This document shows positions 6,715 through 11,473 of a stretch of 11,473 nt of DNA, piece after piece (within the stretch, counting starts at the first letter, position 1; each line of letters opens with the position of its first letter). Under the pieces are notes generated by a model. It made no database searches, had not been told where the DNA came from, and saw only the letters and a program-made list of their open reading frames with translations. The position numbers and the translations under genes are program-made. This stretch comes from Candidatus Hydrogenedentota bacterium. GTDB lineage: Bacteria > Hydrogenedentota > Hydrogenedentia > Hydrogenedentiales > GCA-2746185. The stretch covers positions 1-11,473 of the forward strand of contig DTSJ01000210.1 in the NCBI GenBank assembly GCA_012965445.1. The letters are read 5' to 3'.

Positions 6715-8074
6715 TTGTCCTCGTAACGAAAAATACCGACACGATCACGAAAGCATACCAAAAACTCTTGATTCCGAAGAACGAGTCGTTCCACATCCGT
6801 TGTAAATGCGTCGAAGCTCCCATGAGGTGAGATATAAATCCTGCCGCGATGGCAAACAGTACGTCCGGCGTCGCGAGGTAAAAGGGTAGTTCAAAATTGG
6901 TCAAATTGCGCAGAACGATCGAGATCGCTTCAAAACTTTGTGCTCTAAAAAAGACCCAGGCAAGGCACACAAGATGAAAAGTAACGAAGACTGATATGCC
7001 CCTGGGCACTCGAAACAATATCCGGTCTCGAAATAGAATCCGGTGAACAACCAGCCAAATTCCGTGAAATCCACCCCATAAGACATAATTCCACGCCGCC
7101 CCGTGCCACAGTCCCCCTAAAAGCATTGTGATAAGAAGATTTCTGATTGTCTTCAACCTGCCTCCTCGGGACCCGCCAACGGAGATGTAAAGGTAATCAC
7201 GCAGCCAGCTCGAAAGACTGATGTGCCACCGTGTCCAAAAATCGGCCGGACCGCGCGCGAGATACGGCAGTCTAAAGTTCGGCGGAACCCGAAAACCCAG
7301 AATCCGCCCAGTACCGATCGCGATATCGCTATAACCGCTGAAATCGAAATAGATTTGGAACGCATATGCATACGCGGCCAACAGATGATTGAACGCTCCG
7401 AATTGTTCCGGGGCGGCGTAAACTGCGTCAACATAAACAGCCAAAGTATCCGCCAAGACGACCTTCTTGAAGAAACCGCGAAACATCTGATCCATGCCCT
7501 GGAGAATGTCCGTCGCCGAAGCACTGTGCTCCTCAGTCAATTGCGGTAGAAATTCACGGCTTCGGATAATAGGCCCCGCCACGAGCTGTGGAAAAAATGA
7601 AACGTACACCGCGAAGTCAAGGAAGGAGTTTGCACATGATGCCTTGTCGCGGTAGACATCAATCGTATAACTCATTGACTGAAACGTATAAAAAGAAATC
7701 CCGATCGGAAGAACTATATCCGTCACCCAGTTCGGGTATACGGCAGTGTCTGGCAGAGCAGACCATATACTCGACAGAATGAAATCACCATACTTGAAAA
7801 ATGCCAGTACACCCAGGTTCCCCGAAATGCTCGCCGTCAGCCATCCAATACGAACACCTCTTCGTGTCGTACCCGAAATACGATGTCCTGCCACGTAGTC
7901 AAGGAGAGTCGAAAAAACGAGAAGCAGGACGAATGGTGGATTCCACGCCATATAGAAAACATAGCTGCTGGCAAGTAGAAACGCTTTTCGTACGGTCCAG
8001 TTCCCGCGCAGCACGCTGTACAGCGGGATGACGACGATGAAAAACAATACGAACTCTAGTGAATTAAACAGCAA
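6686..8074 (-). CDS. MBOAT O-acyltransferase (AlgI type)
   Basis: The 462 residues match the usual AlgI length. It is a polytopic inner-membrane protein with the signature LPIGISFYTFQSMSYTIDVYR (about 122-142), FFPQLVAGPI (160-169), FDFSGYSDIAIG (243-254), FWTRWHISLSSWLRDYLY (279-296, His284) and GGLWHGAAWNYVLWGG (320-335). His324 is the invariant catalytic histidine. It ends in FIYFQF. The family moves an acyl group from a cytoplasmic donor to the periplasmic side for glycan O-acylation together with an SGNH partner, here probably the gene at 5137-6501. The start is TTG (8072-8074) with AGAGGG at 8083-8088 (8-nt spacing); it is supported by the MLFNS opening shared with the other complete MBOAT. 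The 106-bp gap upstream shows no convincing promoter, so transcription may continue from the monooxygenase promoter. Confidence 0.93.
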   Translation of the reverse strand: MLFNSLEFVLFFIVVIPLYSVLRGNWTVRKAFLLASSYVFYMAWNPPFVLLLVFSTLLDYVAGHRISGTTRRGVRIGWLTASISGNLGVLAFFKYGDFILSSIWSALPDTAVYPNWVTDIVLPIGISFYTFQSMSYTIDVYRDKASCANSFLDFAVYVSFFPQLVAGPIIRSREFLPQLTEEHSASATDILQGMDQMFRGFFKKVVLADTLAVYVDAVYAAPEQFGAFNHLLAAYAYAFQIYFDFSGYSDIAIGTGRILGFRVPPNFRLPYLARGPADFWTRWHISLSSWLRDYLYISVGGSRGGRLKTIRNLLITMLLGGLWHGAAWNYVLWGGFHGIWLVVHRILFRDRILFRVPRGISVFVTFHLVCLAWVFFRAQSFEAISIVLRNLTNFELPFYLATPDVLFAIAAGFISHLMGASTHLQRMWNDSFFGIKSFWYAFVIVSVFFVTRTSANFIYFQF

Positions 8075-8180
8075 GAATCGAACCCTCTGAATGCGACTGA
8101 AAAATCGATTAGGAGAGTACAGGATTTACGCTGGACATTCAACTCCGCTCACTAGAGTTTTGAGGTATGGTAGGAAACCG

Positions 8181-9545
8181 TTATTTCACTTCATCAACGA
8201 CAGCTATACCCTCTCTTACCTCAAACGGTTCCTCAAGATCCTTTGAGTAAAAAAGAGTCGCACCATACATTTCGTCCAACGTCGATCCGCCCCAATAGAC
8301 CGTCTTGCTCGGATCAGGGTTGAAAAGGTTGTCAGAACTGTTGTCCCATACACCCACAAACTCTATTGTTGTCCCGGCCGGTACTTCAAAGGGATCTTTC
8401 AATACATACAGCCGTTGCCAGTCAAAGCTGAACGGTCTAATATCAAACGCCGTGTCCACTCGCCCGTCGGGATAGTGAAATACGAACTTGTTCGACTTAC
8501 CCCGCAAGTGCATGTGCGTCCACGAAGCATACACCGCTATAGGTTCCTTCACCAATCGCTTCCGACGAACCTCGTAATGCGACTCGCCCGGAGGAATCTC
8601 CAACTTAAGTACGAGCGGATCCATGCGATGACTCGACTTCGTAATAAGCCCGTCCGAAAATTTCAAAGCAAGCGAAAGATCCACAACGCGCGACTCTTGA
8701 CCCGGTCCCAAATGACTTTGAATAATTATCGATTCGCCCTCCCGAATCGATATTCCCTCGCCAGCCGAAAGATGAAATAACCCAAATCCCGGCGTCCAAG
8801 TATACAAAAATTTCTGCTTGAGAAGCTCAATAAGAATATGTTCCGTTGGCTTGAACGGCGTCCGCGAACTCTCAAAATTCTTCGCATCAATAACGCTCAG
8901 CTTCGATTCCGGTACCGAAAACGCTTCATCAACTGCGAAGATGCCCGCGTGGTGAACACTTGTATAGTCGGGATCCCGAAACTCAATCGAATCGACCCAC
9001 CTATCCTCAGTAAAACGGTGATCAGGAAAAAACACCACATACTCATCCTTGCCGTCGCCTCCAACTACGTACTCAGGATAGTTAATCACGAGGTCAGGCT
9101 CGTCAATCACCCATTTCGAACCGAGCCAGTCTTTCATCGGAGGAGCATCCTCCGGATCGCCCCGTTCAGCACCGCCGTCAACCCAACCCACTATCACCGC
9201 TATCTCCGCCTTCGTTAGACGGGAATCGTTCTCAAACTCCCCCAAAGACGTTTCCGCATGAAACGGAGGCATCGTGCGGCTGGCCACTACTTTCCGAATC
9301 GCCTTTGCCCACGGACGAATCTCCTCATAACTCATAAACGACATAGGAGCAATCTGTCCCGGACGGTGGCAGACTTGACAGCTTTCCTGAATGATAGACA
9401 TTACATCACGCGTGTAAGTCGGAGTACCAGTCTCAGCTCTCGCCCCGGTTTGGATCGCGAAAAATACGATGCCAAAAAATGCGGAAGCCTTCCAAAAATT
9501 CCTCCATCCCTCGCCGCACCAAAACGCTATTGGGAACCAGATCAT
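8181..9545 (-). CDS. Secreted cytochrome c / type II copper monooxygenase (PHM-like) fusion
   Basis: The 454 residues open with an N-terminal export signal that has an unusually long n-region (hydrophobic core about 20-31, likely cleavage after GARA at 37). A c-type cytochrome segment follows: CQVCH (56-60) binds haem, and Met92 in TMPPF is the likely axial ligand. Residues about 150-454 resemble the two-copper ascorbate-dependent monooxygenase fold of PHM and dopamine beta-hydroxylase. Every expected copper ligand is visible: His198-His199 (VHHAGIF), His278 (QSHLG), His344 and His346 (THMHLRG) and Met426 (TLDEMYG). The cytochrome would deliver electrons to the copper site in the periplasm; the substrate is unknown. 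The ATG at 9545 has GGAG at 9552-9555. It has its own strong promoter and no obvious tie to the glycan genes beyond sharing their strand. Confidence 0.87.
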   Translation of the reverse strand: MIWFPIAFWCGEGWRNFWKASAFFGIVFFAIQTGARAETGTPTYTRDVMSIIQESCQVCHRPGQIAPMSFMSYEEIRPWAKAIRKVVASRTMPPFHAETSLGEFENDSRLTKAEIAVIVGWVDGGAERGDPEDAPPMKDWLGSKWVIDEPDLVINYPEYVVGGDGKDEYVVFFPDHRFTEDRWVDSIEFRDPDYTSVHHAGIFAVDEAFSVPESKLSVIDAKNFESSRTPFKPTEHILIELLKQKFLYTWTPGFGLFHLSAGEGISIREGESIIIQSHLGPGQESRVVDLSLALKFSDGLITKSSHRMDPLVLKLEIPPGESHYEVRRKRLVKEPIAVYASWTHMHLRGKSNKFVFHYPDGRVDTAFDIRPFSFDWQRLYVLKDPFEVPAGTTIEFVGVWDNSSDNLFNPDPSKTVYWGGSTLDEMYGATLFYSKDLEEPFEVREGIAVVDEVK

Positions 9546-9554
9546 AACTTACTC

Positions 9555-9567
9555 CAGAACACTTCTG
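9555..9567. promoter_or_regulatory. Small dyad in the leader of the monooxygenase gene
   Basis: CAGAA-CAC-TTCTG is a perfect 5-bp inverted repeat with a 3-base spacer. It lies between the predicted transcription start (about 9582) and the ATG at 9545, and touches the SD at 9552-9555. It could be a weak RNA hairpin or an operator half; it is short enough to be chance. Confidence 0.2.
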
Positions 9568-9588
9568 AACCACCTGAATGCTACCAAA

Positions 9589-9618
9589 AGTATAGTCTCC
9601 CAGACCGATTCAAGTCAA
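9589..9618 (-). promoter_or_regulatory. Strong sigma70-type promoter for the monooxygenase gene
   Basis: On the minus strand TTGACT (9613-9618) and TATACT (9589-9594) are 18 bases apart, each matching the consensus 5/6. The start would be near 9582, about 37 bases before the ATG at 9545. It is the best promoter match seen in the window. It may also drive the MBOAT and SGNH genes downstream. Confidence 0.6.
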
Positions 9619-9628
9619 GATTTGCGAG

Positions 9629-9657
9629 TTGAGGGAAACCCGTCGGTATGATAAGAT
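9629..9657 (+). promoter_or_regulatory. Candidate promoter for the plus-strand MBOAT/SGNH pair
   Basis: TTGAGG (9629-9634), 17 bases, then TAAGAT (9652-9657), each matching 4/6. An overlapping TATGAT (9647-9652) matches -10 better but lacks a well-spaced -35. The boxes sit back to back with the divergent promoter at 9589-9618, with only 10 bases between the two -35 elements. Confidence 0.4.
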
Positions 9658-9678
9658 CGCATCGTTGAGCACCTGCAC

Positions 9679-9684
9679 AGGGGA
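9679..9684 (+). promoter_or_regulatory. Ribosome binding site supporting the TTG start at 9691
   Basis: AGGGGA is followed 6 bases later by TTG. The ATG at 9684 overlaps this SD, is in another frame, and stops after five codons, so the TTG is the true start. Confidence 0.55.
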
Positions 9685-9690
9685 TGTCCA

Positions 9691-11136
9691 TTGCTCTTTA
9701 ATTCTTGGCTATTCATATTATTTTTTCTAATCGTTCTCGCTCTATACTGGATCCTCCCTCATCGACGGCAAAACATTCTGATCGTCGTAGTAAGCTACAT
9801 TTTCTACGGGTTCTGGGACTGGCGATTTCTCGGACTACTGCTGTTCTCCACAGTCCTCGATTTCGCCATAGCCCAAGGCATTCAACGAGCATCCGAGCGG
9901 AGGTTCAAAAAACGACTATTGCTGCTCAGTATTGTCGGCAATCTTGGGCTCTTGGGAGCATTTAAGTACTTCGACTTCTTCGTAGACTCCGCAACAGAAT
10001 TATTAAGCAGCCTCGGACTCGAAGCCCATCCCCCGTTGTTGAACGTCATACTGCCAGTTGGAATTAGCTTTTACACATTTCAAACCATGGCATATACAAT
10101 CGACGTTTATCGAAATGAGCAGAAAGCCGTTACCAATTTAATATCGTATGCAATGTACGTCGCATACTTTCCTCAGCTCGTAGCAGGCCCCATAGAACGA
10201 GCTCGACGCCTTATTCCACAGATCGAGGCTCCAAGACACATGACCCCGGAGAAGTGGAATAGTGCGACACAGTTGATCCTGTGGGGATTCGTCAAAAAAA
10301 TCGCGATCGCCGACACTATAGCGCCGTTTGCTAACAAAGCATTTGCGGATCCGGCGGCCCACGACGGACTCTTTCTATGGCTGGCCCTGTACTGTTTCGC
10401 GATTCAGATCTACTGTGATTTCTCCGGATATTCAGACATCGCGCGCGGCACCAGCCGCATGATGGGAATAGAGCTCATGGAAAATTTCAGGGCACCTTAT
10501 CTGTCCAGCAACATTACAGTTTACTGGCAGCGCTGGCACATTTCCCTGTCAACATGGCTGCGCGACTATCTCTATATACCGCTCGGCGGAAATCGTTATG
10601 GCAAGGTAAGGCAGTATCGCAATCTGATGATTGCCATGCTGCTGGGTGGGCTCTGGCACGGTGCCGGCTGGACCTACATTCTCTGGGGTGGACTCAACGG
10701 ATTCTATCTCGCCGTCCATCGACTGTGTACCGACACTTTTTCAACAACCAAGAATATCAAATCGCAAGAAAATCGTTCAGGACTACTCCGCCGAATGCTC
10801 GGCGTAATTGTAATCTTTCATCTAGCCTGTTTCTCCTACATCCCCTTCAGGTCACCCGATTTGTCGACTATGTCCGTTTATTTCAAAACAATTGCATCGC
10901 CAGCACAATGGCATGGACTGGAGGCGATAAAGTCAACCGGGATCATCGAAAACCTCGCAGTCTACGGCCTGACAATATTCGTGCTTGATCTGATGCTACG
11001 CTCTTCACCATCAGACGTCCCGTTTGATAAATCCTCACCTCGGTGGGTGCGCGGATTAGCATACGGGTTTGGTTTAGTTCTACTTGCTTATGTTCGAGGA
11101 GGATCGAATGAAACATTCTTCTACTTCCAATTCTAG
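9691..11136 (+). CDS. MBOAT O-acyltransferase (AlgI type)
   Basis: The 481 residues form a polytopic inner-membrane protein. Signature segments are LPVGISFYTFQTMAYTIDVY (121-140), YFPQLVAGPIERAR (159-172), YCDFSGYSDIARG (241-253), YWQRWHISLSTWLRDYLY (278-295, His283) and GGLWHGAGWTYILWGG (319-334). His323 is the catalytic histidine. It ends in FFYFQF. The start is TTG at 9691, chosen because MLFNS opens both complete MBOATs here. The function is glycan O-acyl transfer with the overlapping SGNH-like gene. The YCDFSGYSD segment and the longer cytoplasmic insert near 345-357 distinguish it from the minus-strand MBOAT, so the two are paralogues with possibly different acceptors. Its last 29 bases are dual-coding, and the codons for Arg-Gly-Gly just before the end contain the SD of the next gene. 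Confidence 0.94.
   Translation: MLFNSWLFILFFLIVLALYWILPHRRQNILIVVVSYIFYGFWDWRFLGLLLFSTVLDFAIAQGIQRASERRFKKRLLLLSIVGNLGLLGAFKYFDFFVDSATELLSSLGLEAHPPLLNVILPVGISFYTFQTMAYTIDVYRNEQKAVTNLISYAMYVAYFPQLVAGPIERARRLIPQIEAPRHMTPEKWNSATQLILWGFVKKIAIADTIAPFANKAFADPAAHDGLFLWLALYCFAIQIYCDFSGYSDIARGTSRMMGIELMENFRAPYLSSNITVYWQRWHISLSTWLRDYLYIPLGGNRYGKVRQYRNLMIAMLLGGLWHGAGWTYILWGGLNGFYLAVHRLCTDTFSTTKNIKSQENRSGLLRRMLGVIVIFHLACFSYIPFRSPDLSTMSVYFKTIASPAQWHGLEAIKSTGIIENLAVYGLTIFVLDLMLRSSPSDVPFDKSSPRWVRGLAYGFGLVLLAYVRGGSNETFFYFQF
11097..11102 (+). promoter_or_regulatory. SD for the SGNH gene, embedded in MBOAT codons
   Basis: A perfect AGGAGG sits 5 bases before the ATG at 11108, inside codons for the conserved Gly-Gly ahead of the MBOAT terminal motif. 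Ribosomes finishing the MBOAT would be adjacent to the new start. Confidence 0.6.
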
Positions 11137-11473
11137 GCCTGACAGTAGTCTGCCAAAACTCACCTCCGCAGGAGGTATCGCAATCGCCGTGTTTCTGTCC
11201 TTTACCGTCCTGATACAAATCATGCCGGACCACTTCTTCGTCGAAGGGGATTCGATAGTCATTCGGAATATGAAACTGAACGAATCGGAATACCTGACCA
11301 GCGATACGCCTACCCCCACGCTTCTCCTAATGGGAAGTTCGCGCCTGATGGACGTGGACACTCAACTGGTTTCTTCACATACGTCGCTTTCCAATGAGGA
11401 AATTCTCAATCTGTCAGCACCAAGCAATTCCTTTTTCTTCATTGATGCGTTCCTGAGACAACACCCGAAAATC
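11108..11473 (+). CDS. Membrane-anchored SGNH/GDSL-like protein, N-terminal part (3' end outside window)
   Basis: The frame is open from the ATG at 11108 to the last base, giving 122 residues without a stop. The tail KHSSTSNSRPD (2-12) corresponds to HSSTSNSKTL in the copy at 276. A membrane helix (about 22-39) follows. Block I is MGSSRLM (75-81, Ser78 presumed nucleophile), then NLSAPSNSFFFIDAFLRQHPKI (101-122), which matches NLSRPRNSFVGIHTFIKRNPDI of copy 1. Block V lies beyond the window. It overlaps the MBOAT by 29 bases, as in the left-hand pair, and is expected to be its partner in transferring or removing acyl groups on an exported glycan. The start is fixed by AGGAGG at 11097-11102. 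Confidence 0.8.
   Translation, partial: MKHSSTSNSRPDSSLPKLTSAGGIAIAVFLSFTVLIQIMPDHFFVEGDSIVIRNMKLNESEYLTSDTPTPTLLLMGSSRLMDVDTQLVSSHTSLSNEEILNLSAPSNSFFFIDAFLRQHPKI
11120..11135 (+). repeat. 16-base direct repeat at MBOAT/SGNH junction, copy 2
   Basis: TCTACTTCCAATTCTA is identical to 288-303. Both copies fall at the same codon phase of MBOAT and SGNH genes, showing that the two pairs descend from one ancestral pair. Confidence 0.75.

Noticed and set aside
6485..6805. Plus-strand open frame of 106 codons antisense to the SGNH start and MBOAT end
   Set aside because: It has no recognisable domain and overlaps conserved coding sequence and predicted regulatory sequence on the other strand, so it looks like a shadow frame.
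8075..8180. Possible minus-strand promoter TTGAAT-17-TACTCT and a 5-bp dyad (AACTC 8141-8145 / GAGTT 8155-8159) as terminator
   Set aside because: The -10 matches only 3/6, the stem is short with a 9-base loop, and no T-run follows. Otherwise the gap shows only the SD for the MBOAT.
9684..9701. Five-codon frame beginning ATG at 9684, overlapping the MBOAT start
   Set aside because: The ATG falls on the SD itself, so it has no usable ribosome site, and the frame stops at once. The TTG at 9691 is supported by the shared MLFNS opening.
288..11135. The 16-base exact repeat at 288-303 and 11120-11135 as recombination or attachment sites
   Set aside because: Both copies are in the same coding phase of homologous gene junctions, which fully explains the identity. 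No integrase or transposase is present.

Overview
The window is a bacterial glycan O-acylation island. It carries three MBOAT membrane O-acyltransferases of the AlgI type (one cut off at its 5' end), four membrane-anchored SGNH/GDSL-like proteins (one cut off at its 3' end), a large YfhO-family polytopic membrane protein, and one secreted cytochrome c/copper monooxygenase fusion. I see no tRNA, rRNA, CRISPR array, transposase or integrase. The organism cannot be named with confidence. Base composition is near 50% GC, and GTG and TTG starts are frequent, usually with a good Shine-Dalgarno (SD) match. An exported c-type cytochrome fused to a PHM-like copper domain beside alginate-type acetylation genes fits a Gram-negative, environmental, probably aerobic bacterium (Planctomycetes/Verrucomicrobia/Acidobacteria/Proteobacteria range; inference only).

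Layout. Positions 2-304 (+) hold the last 100 residues of an MBOAT. Its final 29 bases overlap an SGNH-like gene (276-1325, +). A tandem paralogue follows at 1433-2515 (+), behind a 107-bp gap that holds a perfect 8-bp dyad and a TATAAT box. That gene abuts, with no spacer, the stop codon of a convergent minus-strand series: YfhO protein (2516-4990), a different SGNH protein (5137-6501), MBOAT (6686-8074) and the cytochrome c/copper monooxygenase (8181-9545). A 145-bp divergent promoter region (9546-9690) separates these from a plus-strand MBOAT (9691-11136), which again overlaps an SGNH-like gene by exactly 29 bases (11108 to the window end).

Working model. In alginate, cellulose and peptidoglycan O-acetylation, an MBOAT passes an acyl group across the inner membrane and an anchored SGNH partner transfers it to, or trims it from, the glycan. 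Three MBOAT/SGNH modules side by side suggest several acylation specificities acting on one surface or exported polysaccharide. YfhO, a GT-C-like glycosyltransferase family, could add sugars on the outer face. The monooxygenase has no evident link to the pathway.

The most notable observation is the MBOAT/SGNH junction. The MBOAT C-terminal codons for F-[IF]-Y-F-Q-F, read one frame over, encode the SGNH N-terminal tail (SSTSNS). The start codon lies at the same relative position in both intact pairs. It also persists, with an SD, at the end of the third MBOAT, where the frame now stops after 21 codons. The tandem SGNH paralogue at 1433 carries the same tail without an MBOAT, as if copied out of such an overlap.
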